From Crossiella sp. CA-258035 (GTDB lineage: Bacteria > Actinomycetota > Actinomycetes > Mycobacteriales > Pseudonocardiaceae), in assembly GCF_030064675.1 (NCBI RefSeq), contig NZ_CP116413.1, forward strand, positions 1,149,001-1,213,000: a stretch of 64,000 nucleotides of DNA. The letters are read 5' to 3'. The notes beneath the pieces are model-generated. The model ran no database searches. It was not told the origin of the DNA and saw nothing but the letters and a program-made list of their open reading frames with translations. The position numbers and the translations under genes were made by a program. Within the stretch, counting starts at the first letter, position 1, and every line of letters starts with the position of its first letter. Below, piece by piece: positions 8,555 through 16,688 of the stretch.

Positions 8555-9825
8555 GATTCTACTTTCCCGACAGTCAGGACTTGGTCAGTCCGACTTATGA
8601 CTTTCTCAACGATGAGTATCTCGCGACCCGAGTTCGACAACGGGATGACGTCTATGCGCACGAGATCGTGGCGCCTCGTCCATACGACGGTATTCTCCTC
8701 AGTAAGGCCATTGTTGATCCCGCAGATTCTCGCAGCGCCGGGAAGTACGCTGCGTCGCAGCGGGCGCGTCTCTACAGGCTGGGTGTCAGGAGGTTCTTCC
8801 GGCTGCCAGACGAGATGGACAGTCTCGGCGACTGCGGCGCGTTCAACTATATCGACGAGGAGTACCCGCCGTACTCGATCGAAGAGGTACTTGATTTCTA
8901 CGATGGCTGCGAGTTCGACGCGGGCGTAAGCATTGACCACGTTATTTTCGGCTATGTCCCTTCGGGGGCAGAGGACGATGTCGACCCTGCCTGGAAGAAG
9001 CGGCGGATAATTTCGCTGGATCTAGCCGAGCAATTCATCGGCGCGGTCAAGGCTCGCGAAAGTTCCCTCGAGCCCGTTGGTGCGGCCCAGGGCTGGAGCC
9101 CGGCCAGTTACGCGGACAGCGTCGTCCAGTTGCAGAAAATGGGATACCGTCGCATCGCCCTCGGTGGCATGGTGCCGCTCAAGACCAGTGAGATCCTTGA
9201 CTGCCTCGTTGAGATCGAGTCGCGGCTGGACGATCAGACCACACTTCACCTACTGGGTATCAACCGAGTGGACAGCATGGAGAAGTTTGCCGAACATGGG
9301 GTGGCAAGCTTCGACAGCACTTCGGTTTTCCGGCAGGCGTTCATGGATGAGCGCAACAACTACCACACGGCCAATGACACCTACGCGGCGATCAGGGTAC
9401 CGCAGGTTGACGGTAATCCTGCATTGAAAAGGCGCGTTTTGGCTGGCTTGGTGTCCCAAGCGGAAGTAATCGCGCTCGAGAGGAAGTGTCTCGCCCTGCT
9501 TCGTGATTACGACAAGTGTCGGGCAGGCATCGAAGAAACGCTCAGTGCGCTGGAGCAATATGAGAAGCTGGTACTGGGTGAAGGTGTCAAGAAGAAGTCT
9601 TATCTCTCTCGGTACCGGCGCACCTTGGAGGAGACGCCGTGGAAGCACTGTCCGTGCGCACTCTGCCAGGAGCACGGAATTGAGATCGCCATCTTCCGTG
9701 GGACTGAGCGGAACAAGCGACGAGGATTCCATAACCTCACAGTGCTCGAAGCCAAGATGCGCAAGCTCAGTTTTGCCGGCCGCCGCACTGGTGAGGCCGC
9801 TCAGATGAGGAGAACAAGTGGCTGA
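8551..9825 (+). CDS. dpdA: DpdA-like DNA-guanine transglycosylase (TGT superfamily)
   Basis: 424 residues. Related to tRNA-guanine transglycosylases but acting on DNA in dpd systems, exchanging guanine for preQ0. Catalytic elements are readable: D94 in GDCGAF matches the general-acid Asp of TGT DSGGF; D255 in VASFDSTSVFR matches the nucleophilic Asp of MFDCVLPTR; IALGGMVPLK (202-211) matches the AIGG substrate loop. C367, C369, C372 and H394 (CPCALC...H) form the TGT-type zinc site. GTG at 8551 is chosen because it overlaps the previous stop (GTGA) and the protein then begins MRFYFPDSQD, typical of the family; upstream in-frame codons lie inside copy 1 of the DGQHR gene. It is read from the same operon as both DGQHR genes. 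Confidence 0.92.
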   Translation: MRFYFPDSQDLVSPTYDFLNDEYLATRVRQRDDVYAHEIVAPRPYDGILLSKAIVDPADSRSAGKYAASQRARLYRLGVRRFFRLPDEMDSLGDCGAFNYIDEEYPPYSIEEVLDFYDGCEFDAGVSIDHVIFGYVPSGAEDDVDPAWKKRRIISLDLAEQFIGAVKARESSLEPVGAAQGWSPASYADSVVQLQKMGYRRIALGGMVPLKTSEILDCLVEIESRLDDQTTLHLLGINRVDSMEKFAEHGVASFDSTSVFRQAFMDERNNYHTANDTYAAIRVPQVDGNPALKRRVLAGLVSQAEVIALERKCLALLRDYDKCRAGIEETLSALEQYEKLVLGEGVKKKSYLSRYRRTLEETPWKHCPCALCQEHGIEIAIFRGTERNKRRGFHNLTVLEAKMRKLSFAGRRTGEAAQMRRTSG

Positions 9826-10942
9826 CCAGTACACGCTGCGACTCCCTGCGCTCGAGGTGCGCCAAGGACGGCGGCGCATCTACTGCTTCGCAGTCGACGG
9901 GAAGAAGTTGCACAGCTTCGCGGCAGTTTCGCGTATCCGGCGGGACGAGGACGAGCAGTTGCTCGGCTACCAGCGGCCAGAGGTGCTCAGCCACATCAGG
10001 AGTATCCGTCGGTATCTCGAGTCGGACGGCGCGATGCTGCCCAACGCGATCGTCGTAGCGTTCGACAGCAGAGTCGAGTTCGTTCCCTCGCTAATGCAGG
10101 GGGAACAAGTTGACTATTCGGTGCTCGGTGAGCTCGTCATCCCTGTCGACGAGACCCTGCCGGAGAACGACAAGCCCGCGTGGCTCGTTGACGGGCAGCA
10201 GCGCAGCGCTGCCATCCGGGACGCCAACATCGCTGAGTTTCCGGTCGCGGTCGTCGGGTTCATCACCGACGCCGAAGAAGAGCAGCGCTCTCAGTTCATC
10301 TTGGTGAACTCCACCAGGGCGTTGCCGAAGGGGCTCATTCACGAATTGTTGCCCAACACTTCCGGCCAGTTGCCAGCCGCATATCTCAAGCGCAAGTTGC
10401 CGGCCGAGTTGATGACGAGGTTGAACGGGCAACGCCGTAGTCCCTTCTATCGGCGCATCGCGACACCTACCGCGCCGAACGGTTACATCAAGGACAACAG
10501 CGTTCTGAAGATGCTGGAGCACAGTCTGTTCAACGGTTCTCTCTTCCAGTATCGCGATCCGAGCGACGGAAGCGGTGATGTGAAAGCGATCCTCGACCAC
10601 TTGGTTCTCTTCTGGTCCGTGGTGCGAGATGTTTTCCAGGAGGAATGGCGGAAGCCGCCCAAGGACTCGAGGCTCACGCACGGTGTAGGAATCCAGTCGC
10701 TCGGCTTTATTATGGACGAGTTGACTGAGGACATCCCGGTGGAGCGGATCAAGGAGGACGAGATCCGGAAAGCGGTCGAGAGTCTCAAGCCACACGTGGC
10801 CTGGACCTCGGGCGTCTGGAAGTTCGGGGAGGGCGAGGAGCGTAAGTGGAACAACCTCCAGAACACGCCGAATGACGTCAAGCAGTTGACTGAGTACCTC
10901 AAGAAGATTGTAAATAGAGGTCTCAAGAAGCGCGCGAGGTAG
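9818..10942 (+). CDS. DGQHR-domain (DpdB/DndB-like) protein, copy 2
   Basis: 374 residues, exactly the length of copy 1 and clearly its paralogue: LLGYQRPEVLSHIRSIRRYL, AWLVDGQQRSAAI (DGQ at 125-127), FILVNSTRALPKGLIHELLP, RLTHGVGIQSLGFIMDEL, WNNLQNTPNDV. The GTG start overlaps the dpdA stop by eight bases and has GAGGAGAA just upstream. Two same-length DGQHR proteins flanking one DpdA suggest a hetero-oligomeric or division-of-labour version of DpdB. No ATPase motif is evident in either copy. Ends ten bases before a strong terminator, so it closes the operon. Confidence 0.85.
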   Translation: MADQYTLRLPALEVRQGRRRIYCFAVDGKKLHSFAAVSRIRRDEDEQLLGYQRPEVLSHIRSIRRYLESDGAMLPNAIVVAFDSRVEFVPSLMQGEQVDYSVLGELVIPVDETLPENDKPAWLVDGQQRSAAIRDANIAEFPVAVVGFITDAEEEQRSQFILVNSTRALPKGLIHELLPNTSGQLPAAYLKRKLPAELMTRLNGQRRSPFYRRIATPTAPNGYIKDNSVLKMLEHSLFNGSLFQYRDPSDGSGDVKAILDHLVLFWSVVRDVFQEEWRKPPKDSRLTHGVGIQSLGFIMDELTEDIPVERIKEDEIRKAVESLKPHVAWTSGVWKFGEGEERKWNNLQNTPNDVKQLTEYLKKIVNRGLKKRAR

Positions 10943-10951
10943 CGATTGACT

Positions 10952-10990
10952 GGGGCGCATCCGACATTGGGTCGGGTGCGCCCCGTCTTT
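10952..10990 (+). terminator. Rho-independent terminator of the dpd operon
   Basis: GGGGCGCATCCGAC pairs with GTCGGGTGCGCCCC across a five-base loop (14 bp with one G-U), followed by GTCTTT. Confidence 0.85.
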
Positions 10991-11853
10991 CAGGGTCTAG
11001 CGATAGAGTCTGTCTCGATCTCTTCAATTGCTGCCGCCACTAAAGATGCCGTTCCATTTCTTGAGTACGATATTGGTGGCTCATCTGGCGGCCAGTTTAG
11101 CGGTGACTAGAACAGGTACGGGTGTCTGAGTTGAGCCTGCCCCGCTACGTTCGGCTCAATCATTTCGAGGTCGAGTGGAAATTCTGGCCTGCGGAACGGA
11201 TGCGTCTAACTGAATCCAGGACTCGGTAGGCTGGCCGCCGCTCTCTGGAACTGTCGACTAGTATCCACTGCCCCACGGTGAGTTCTCGCAACCGATGGAT
11301 ACCGAATGTCATCTGCCGCGCTGAACGGGTCGCGCTCGATGTTGACCAATATGTCCACGTGGGTGCTTGACTGGCCAGTTCGTGCTCTGGGCGGTTGTGG
11401 TGCAGATCGCGGCGACCGCATCGTAGTCTGGCCCCGGCCGCGCTAGGCGCGGGCGGCATGGGTTGCGCAAGCCCTCCAGGAAGAGCTCTCCCCTCAGCCG
11501 AACTGTCGGCGGAGAACGCCGACAAAGCCTCGTCGAAGTCAATCGCGTCAAGATCGACAGTTGCCTGGCGGAACGCATGGTCTATGCATCCAACCCCGAG
11601 TTGATCGACGTCTCACCGCCATCAAGAGTGATGTGCAGCAGTTGCCAAAGGAGTTCGCCTGTGCTCAGGGTGCATCTTCCAGGCTCAAAACGCACCACGC
11701 CGAGACGTCGCTCCAGGCCCGCTGCAGCCAATCGCTCCGCCGACAACGCCGCCGTCACATCACGAAGCAGGTGCGACAAGGCCGCAATCTGTGCAGGCCA
11801 AGGAAGAAGGGAGAGGATGGCCGGATTTTGATGATCATCCGGCCTCATCCTTG
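10991..11853. other. Decayed low-G+C region between the dpd operon and tRNA-Arg
   Basis: No intact gene is convincing. On the minus strand three successive frames each carry a protein-like piece: an 88-codon frame (11582-11848), then ATVDLDAIDFDEALSAFSA (about 11510-11570) and HVDILVNIERDPFSAADDI (about 11300-11360). They follow one another in order, as expected of one or more genes broken by frameshifts. A 44-codon plus-strand frame near 10976-11110 starts inside the terminator stem and is probably chance. The region abuts the 3' end of tRNA-Arg, a common integration target, and may be the remains of an integrative element. Confidence 0.4.
11582..11848 (-). pseudogene. Small hypothetical ORF, probably a gene remnant
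   Basis: An 88-codon frame from an ATG a few bases past the tRNA-Arg 3' end. The middle reads like a real helix (ALSHLLRDVTAALSAERL) and the end is ITLDGGETSINSGLDA. No ribosome-binding site, no domain recognised. An apparently continuous protein continues in another frame just downstream, so it is better read as the first part of a frameshifted gene than as a functional product. Confidence 0.25.
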
Positions 11854-11928
11854 TGGTGCCCCCGGCAGGATTCGAACCTGCGCCCCTGCCTCCGGAGGGC
11901 AGTGCTCTATCCCCTGAGCTACGGGGGC
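11854..11928 (-). tRNA. tRNA-Arg (anticodon CCG)
   Basis: Complete cloverleaf. Acceptor GCCCCCG pairs with CGGGGGC, A73, and CCA is encoded (11854-11856). The anticodon stem CTGCC/GGCAG encloses loop CTCCGGA, anticodon CCG reading CGG. T arm GCAGG-TTCGAAT-CCTGC is canonical. Its 3' end faces the deazaguanine island. Confidence 0.97.
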
Positions 11929-12028
11929 TAACCCGGTCTCCGTACCCCGGTTGAACCCGGTGTCGCGGCGACGAGGAGAAGCTTAGCGCATAGCCGGAGG
12001 GGGTCTGCACGCCCTACCGTCTGAAGGC

Positions 12029-13708
12029 ATGACCGAGGCTGGCTACTGCTCAGTAGATTCTGGTGACCTGCGGCTTGGCGTCTGGGTGGAGGGGGAGCCT
12101 GGGGCGCCGGTGATCGTGTTCGTGCACGGGTTCCCGGATACCGCCGCGTTGTGGGAGCGGGTGGTGGCGGAGCTGGGTGAGCGGTACCGGGTTGTGCGGT
12201 ATGACGTGCGGGGTTGTGGGCGGTCTGGGCGGCCTCGGGGGCGGGACGGGTACCGGGTGGAGCGGTTGGCCGCGGATCTGGTGGCGGTGGCTCGGGCTGT
12301 TTCGCCGGGGCGGGCGGTGCACGTGGTGGGGCATGACTGGGGGTCGGTGCAGGCTTGGGAGGCTGTGACCGATCCCACATATTCTGGGGTGTTCGCCTCG
12401 TTCACGTCGGTGTCGGGGCCTTCTCTCGACCACCTGGGGTGGTGGGTTCGGGGGGCGTTGCGGCGGCCTTCGTGGGATGGGGTTCGGGGGCTGGCGACCA
12501 TCGCGGTGCGGTCGGCCTACACCTGGGTTTTCCGGTCCTGGGCTGGGGAGTTGGTGGCTCCTTTCCTCGCGCGGCGGTTCGGGGTGCGGAGCGGGGATGT
12601 TCGGCGGGGGCTTGAGCTCTACCGGGCGAACCTGCCTGGGCTGGTGCGTTCGGCGAAGGAGCGGTCGGCCTCGTTGCCGGTGCAGTTGGTGGTGCCTGGG
12701 CGGGATCCGTTCGTGACGCCGGCGCATGTGGCGGGGACGGCGCGGTGGGCGGAGCGGTTGTGGCGGCGGGAGTTGCCGGGGGCCGGGCACTGGGTGCCGC
12801 GGACGCATCCGGCGGCGCTGGCGCGGATGGTGGGGGAGTTCGTTGATCATGTGGAGGGGGCGCCCGCTAGCCGGGGGTTGCGGGCCGCGGTGAGCTCGGC
12901 GCGGTTCGGGGAGAAGGTTGTGCTGGTCACGGGTGGGGCCAGTGGGATTGGGCGGGCCTGTGCGCGGGGGTTTGCCGCGGCGGGGGCTGAGGTTGTGGTG
13001 GTTGATGTGGACGGGGCGGGGGCCTCGGCGGTGGCGGCGGAGGTCGGGGGGACCGCTTATGCCGTGGATGTGGCTGACGGGGCTGCGGTGGCGGCGCTGG
13101 CCGAGCGGGTCCGGGCTGAGGTGGGGGTGCCGGATGTGGTGGTGGCCAATGCCGGGGTCGCGGTCACCGGGCCGTTCCTGGACACCTCGGTGGCGGACTG
13201 GGAGCGGGTGGTGGAGGTGAACCTGTGGGGGGTGATCCACACGTTGCGCGCCTTCGGGAAGCAGTTGGCGGAGCGGGGGGAGGGCGGGCAGTTGGTGGTC
13301 ACCGCGTCGATGGCCGCGTACACGCCGACGCGGAACCTGCCCGCCTATGCCACCACCAAGGCCGCGGTGCTGATGCTGGCGCAGTGCCTGCGGGCGGAGC
13401 TGGCGGGGCGGGGGATCGGGGTCTCGGCGATCTGTCCGGGGATCGTGCACACCAACATCACCCGTTCGGCCCGGTTCGCCGGCACGGACCCGGCCACCCA
13501 GGAACGACTGCGGGAGTTCACCACCCGGCGCTACCTGCGGCGGGGCTTCGCGCCGGAGCGGGTGGCCTCGGCGGTGCTGGACGCGGTGGAGCGGAATCTG
13601 GCGGTGGTGCCGGTGACCGGGGAAGCGCGGCTGGGACTGCTGGTTTCCCGGCTCTCACCTGCGGTTTTGCGGGCTGCGGCGCGGGTGGACCTGCTGCCCA
13701 GGAGGTGA
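12029..13708 (+). CDS. EphD-like alpha/beta hydrolase - short-chain dehydrogenase fusion
   Basis: 559 residues in two domains. Residues about 1-285 are an epoxide-hydrolase-type alpha/beta hydrolase: VFVHGFPDTAALWERV (HGxP oxyanion region), VVGHDWGSVQ with nucleophile Asp, and C-terminal GAGHWVPRTHP with the catalytic His. Residues about 300-559 are a classical SDR: VLVTGGASGIGRACARGFA (TGxxxGxG), VVANAGVAV, VTASMAAY with catalytic Ser, YATTKAA (YxxxK) and ICPGIVHT. The same fusion is known from mycobacterial EphD, implicated in mycolate epoxide metabolism. Pseudonocardiaceae lack mycolates, so the substrate here is open. Monocistronic-looking; third positions are even more G-biased than the neighbours. 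Confidence 0.9.
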   Translation: MTEAGYCSVDSGDLRLGVWVEGEPGAPVIVFVHGFPDTAALWERVVAELGERYRVVRYDVRGCGRSGRPRGRDGYRVERLAADLVAVARAVSPGRAVHVVGHDWGSVQAWEAVTDPTYSGVFASFTSVSGPSLDHLGWWVRGALRRPSWDGVRGLATIAVRSAYTWVFRSWAGELVAPFLARRFGVRSGDVRRGLELYRANLPGLVRSAKERSASLPVQLVVPGRDPFVTPAHVAGTARWAERLWRRELPGAGHWVPRTHPAALARMVGEFVDHVEGAPASRGLRAAVSSARFGEKVVLVTGGASGIGRACARGFAAAGAEVVVVDVDGAGASAVAAEVGGTAYAVDVADGAAVAALAERVRAEVGVPDVVVANAGVAVTGPFLDTSVADWERVVEVNLWGVIHTLRAFGKQLAERGEGGQLVVTASMAAYTPTRNLPAYATTKAAVLMLAQCLRAELAGRGIGVSAICPGIVHTNITRSARFAGTDPATQERLREFTTRRYLRRGFAPERVASAVLDAVERNLAVVPVTGEARLGLLVSRLSPAVLRAAARVDLLPRR

Positions 13709-13733
13709 CCGCGTGATCCGGGTCACCGTTGTT

Positions 13734-13755
13734 CATATGCGCATGTCACTATATG
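13734..13755. promoter_or_regulatory. Candidate ArsR/SmtB-type operator before the CDF exporter
   Basis: CATATGCGCATG followed after four bases by TATATG: an A+T-rich imperfect palindrome in a G+C-rich context, 25 bases before the exporter start. It resembles metal-sensor (SmtB/NmtR type) operators. No such regulator gene is adjacent. Judged by eye. Confidence 0.35.
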
Positions 13756-13779
13756 TTGGGAGCCGGAAGGGAGCGTGAG

Positions 13780-14709
13780 ATGGGGCAGGGACACGGGCAC
13801 GGTCATGGGTTGCCGGTGGCGCAGGCCGCCAGTGCTTCGTCGAAGTACGTGAGCCGGTTGTGGTGGGCGGTGGGGCTGGGGCTGGTCACGCTGGTCATGC
13901 AGGTGACCGTCGGCCTGTTCACTTCCTCGCTCGCGCTGCTGTCGGACTCCGCGCACGTCTTCACCGACGTCCTCGGCGTGAGCATGGCGCTGGCCGCGAT
14001 CATCGTGGCGCGCCGGGCCGCGCAGACCGCGGGCCGCACCTTCGGGCTCTACCGGGCCGAGGTGCTGGCGGCGCTGGCCAACACGCTGCTGCTGTTCGGG
14101 GTGGCCATCGGGGTGCTGATCGAGGCGGTGGACCGCTTCGGCTCGCCGCCGGAGGTGCCGGGGCTGCCGGTGACCCTGGTCGCGGTGGTCGGCCTGGTCA
14201 ACAACCTGATCGCGCTGCTCCTGCTGCGCGGCGGGGCGGAGGAGAGCATCAACGTCCGGGGCGCCTACCTGGAGGTGGTGGCCGACGCCATCGGCTCGGT
14301 CGGCGTGCTGATCTCCGGACTGGTGACCATGATCTTCGGCTGGAAGTACGCGGACCCGATCATCGGCGTGGCCATCGGCCTGTTCGTGCTGCCGCGGGCC
14401 TACGTGCTGGGCCGCAAGGCGCTGCGCATCCTGTTCCAGCACGCGCCGGAACGGCTGGATGTGGCCGAGATGTCCCAGGAGCTCCAGCAGCTGCCCAACG
14501 TGATCGAGGTGCACGACCTGCACGTGTGGACGCTGACCTCGGGCATGGAGGTGGCCTCGGCGCACCTGACCGCCAAGCCGGAGGTCGACTTCGCCGACGT
14601 GCTGGCCGCGGCGCAGAAGCTGCTCGCCGAGCGCTACCACATCGAGCACGCCACATTGCAGGTCGAACCGGCGGGCCACGAGGCCAAGTGCCGGGAGCTC
14701 GCCTGGTAG
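13780..14709 (+). CDS. Cation diffusion facilitator (CDF) metal exporter
   Basis: 309 residues. Proton-driven efflux of Zn2+ or another divalent metal. An N-terminal His-rich stretch (GQGHGHGHGLP) precedes six membrane segments. TM2 carries LLSDSAHVFTDV and TM5 has YLEVVADAIGSVGVL, the two HxxxD/DxxxD-type halves of the transport site (here H and D in TM2, D and D in TM5). A soluble C-terminal domain follows (LPNVIEVHDLHVWTLTSGMEVASAHL). The start MGQGHGHG at 13780 is preferred to codons upstream because GGAAGGGAG precedes it and homologues begin at the His-rich tail. The A+T-rich palindrome upstream suggests metal-responsive control. Confidence 0.92.
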   Translation: MGQGHGHGHGLPVAQAASASSKYVSRLWWAVGLGLVTLVMQVTVGLFTSSLALLSDSAHVFTDVLGVSMALAAIIVARRAAQTAGRTFGLYRAEVLAALANTLLLFGVAIGVLIEAVDRFGSPPEVPGLPVTLVAVVGLVNNLIALLLLRGGAEESINVRGAYLEVVADAIGSVGVLISGLVTMIFGWKYADPIIGVAIGLFVLPRAYVLGRKALRILFQHAPERLDVAEMSQELQQLPNVIEVHDLHVWTLTSGMEVASAHLTAKPEVDFADVLAAAQKLLAERYHIEHATLQVEPAGHEAKCRELAW

Positions 14710-14715
14710 CAGCGC

Positions 14716-15210
14716 TCAGCCGGGTAACCGCCAGGCGCGGTTGCCCGGTTGCAGCGGGACCGGCGAAGCGGGCAGTGGGGCTGTCACCGAGATGACGAAC
14801 GCGGCCCTGGCCGGCATCCCCAGCGCCGACCAGAGTCCGCCGACCCCGTGGTCGGCCAGCCGCACCGCCACCGGCTGCCCGGACTCCTGCGCGGTGAGCG
14901 CGTCCAGCGCGCCGTCGAGCAGCTCGTGCTCACCGGCCACGCTGCCCGCCCGCGCGGCGACCAGATAACAGAGTTCGAGATCGCGGGCGGGCCGGTGTGC
15001 CCGGCCCGCCCGCATCTCGTACAGGAACACGTGCACCGCGGGCGGCGGGTCGGCCTCGTTGATCCAGGTCGGGGTCGGCGGTTCCAGCCTGACCTCGACC
15101 CCGTCCGGCAGCCTGCTGCCCAGCAGCCGGCACAGCGCGGTGTCCACCCCTCGGATCACCCCGCCGGTCGGCTCATCATCCGACCGTTCGGGCCGTGACG
15201 AGTTCTCCAT
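14716..15210 (-). CDS. Pvc16/DUF4255 N-terminal domain protein
   Basis: 164 residues. Pvc16-type signature: VDTALCRLLG, VRLEPPTPTWINEADPPPAVHVFLYEMR, then LELCYLVAARAG and an HELLDGALDAL helix. In contractile injection systems (eCIS, PVC, anti-feeding prophage) Pvc16 is the tail-terminator or cap-like subunit. No sheath, tube or baseplate gene is visible in the window, so this is either a solitary homologue or a regulatory or adaptor derivative. It lies 39 bases after a LuxR-type regulator gene on the same strand, with GGGGAG eight bases before ATG, suggesting co-transcription. Confidence 0.8.
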   Translation of the reverse strand: MENSSRPERSDDEPTGGVIRGVDTALCRLLGSRLPDGVEVRLEPPTPTWINEADPPPAVHVFLYEMRAGRAHRPARDLELCYLVAARAGSVAGEHELLDGALDALTAQESGQPVAVRLADHGVGGLWSALGMPARAAFVISVTAPLPASPVPLQPGNRAWRLPG

Positions 15211-15249
15211 GACGCTCCCCGTCTTCGCACACGGCCCGAACGCCGCGGT

Positions 15250-15882
15250 TCAGATCAGCCCCTCCCGGAGCGCGAACGCCACCGCGTGCGAGCGGTTGCG
15301 CAGCTGGAAGCGGTTGGTGATGTCGTGCAAGATGCTCTTCACCGTGCGCTGCGAGTAGCACAGCTGCTCGGCGATCTCGCGGGTGTCCAGACCGTCCGCG
15401 ACCAGCCTGAGCACGTCGGTCTCCCGTTCCGACATGCCTGCCAGGCTCATCCCGTTCGGCCGCAGGACGTTGCGCTGCAACCGGGAGACCCGGTTCAGCA
15501 GCCGGCCCAACAGGTCCGGCGGCAGGGCGCCCTCACCGGCGGCCGCGGCCCGCACCAGGCGGACCAGGGTCTCCGGGGTGGCCTCGGAGCGGCGGACCAC
15601 CGCGCTGACCCCGGTTTCCACCGCGGTCAGCAGGTCCGTGTCGTCCATCTCCCCTGCGATGAGCACTACCTTCGTGTTGCCCCGAACCTGAAGTCCCCGA
15701 AGCAGTTGCTGGGTCCGGGTGTCCGTCCGGTCGGTCACCACGAGGACCACCGCGTCCGGGCGGGCCTCCAGTGAGTCGACCAGCAGGACCTCCGGCCGGG
15801 AGCGAAGCGCGGCCGCGACGCCCGCGCGTGAGATCGCATCCGTTGCGTGCAGAACAACCGGAACACGTTCCGTGTTCGTCAT
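15250..15882 (-). CDS. LuxR-type regulator with degenerate receiver domain
   Basis: 210 residues. The C-terminal half is a GerE/LuxR helix-turn-helix (LAGMSERETDVLRLVADGLDTREIAEQL, QRTVKSILHDI). The N-terminal half has the layout of a response-regulator receiver (VVLHATDAISRAGVAAALRS, VVLIAGEMDDTDLLTAVETG) but lacks the acidic pocket and the usual phosphorylatable Asp: the expected DVVLMDL strand reads DAVVLVVTD. It is likely an orphan, phosphorylation-independent regulator. ATG at 15882 follows GAGGGGG; an earlier in-frame codon at 15987 would add a non-homologous tail. The gene lies between the kinase/regulator pair and the Pvc16 gene on the same strand. Confidence 0.88.
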   Translation of the reverse strand: MTNTERVPVVLHATDAISRAGVAAALRSRPEVLLVDSLEARPDAVVLVVTDRTDTRTQQLLRGLQVRGNTKVVLIAGEMDDTDLLTAVETGVSAVVRRSEATPETLVRLVRAAAAGEGALPPDLLGRLLNRVSRLQRNVLRPNGMSLAGMSERETDVLRLVADGLDTREIAEQLCYSQRTVKSILHDITNRFQLRNRSHAVAFALREGLI

Positions 15883-16039
15883 GATGTTTGGCCCCCTCAA
15901 GCCAAGTGCTGCGCTGACCTTGAGAGCGTGGCCCACCCGGTGTCCCAGGGACATGGGACTAGCTGTCCCGTTGTGCTTCGATTTCACTAATCGTTATACA
16001 AGCCCCGAAAATCTCCAACAAGCAAGGTACTTGTGGTCG

Positions 16040-16687
16040 CTAGTTCTCGCCCAAACCGGCTTCCCTGGCCCGCATGATCGCCTCCGTGCGGTCGGCCACG
16101 TGCAGCTTGGAGAAGATGTTGGACACGTGGTTGCGCACGGTCTTTCCGCTGATCACGAGCTTGCGGGCGATCGCGGCGTTGCCCTCGCCCTGGGCGATGA
16201 GCACCAGCACCTCGTGCTCGCGGGCGGTCAGCTCGGGGAATGCCTCCACCTGGGCGCGGGCGTTGTTGCCGAAGAAGCCGAGCAGCCGGGAGGCGATGGC
16301 GGGGCCGAAGATGGCCTGTCCCTCCCCGACCGCCCGGATGGCCCGGACGATCTCCTCCGGGGTCGCGCCCTTGAGCAGATAACCCCTGGCCCCGGCGCGC
16401 ATCGCGGCGAAGACGGACTCGTTGTCGTCGAACATGGTCAGTACCAGGACACCGATGTGCGGACTGGTGCGCACGATCCGCCTGGTCGCCTCAACGCCGT
16501 TGAAGTCCGGCATGTTCAGGTCCATCACCACGACGTCGGGCTGCAGCGAGTCGGCCATGGCCACCGCGGCCGTGCCGGTGGCCGCCTCGCCAGCCACCTC
16601 GACGTCGGGGACCTGCTGCAACGTCTGGCACAGGCCGAAGCGGAACAGCGGGTGGTCGTCCACCACCAGGATCCGTAGCTGGTCCAA
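16040..16687 (-). CDS. NarL/LuxR-family response regulator
   Basis: 215 residues. Canonical receiver: ILVVDDHPLF acidic pair, VVVMDLNMPDFNG with phospho-acceptor Asp near 55, VLVLTMFDD with Thr, GYLLKGA with Lys. A GerE-type DNA-binding domain follows (LTAREHEVLVLIAQGEGNAAIARKL, KTVRNHVSNIFSKL). The start appears to be TTG at 16687, directly after the kinase stop (GCCTGAGTTGGACC); no ATG or GTG lies nearby upstream of the receiver. It is the cognate partner of the kinase encoded immediately upstream. Confidence 0.94.
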   Translation of the reverse strand: MDQLRILVVDDHPLFRFGLCQTLQQVPDVEVAGEAATGTAAVAMADSLQPDVVVMDLNMPDFNGVEATRRIVRTSPHIGVLVLTMFDDNESVFAAMRAGARGYLLKGATPEEIVRAIRAVGEGQAIFGPAIASRLLGFFGNNARAQVEAFPELTAREHEVLVLIAQGEGNAAIARKLVISGKTVRNHVSNIFSKLHVADRTEAIMRAREAGLGEN

Positions 16688-16688
16688 C

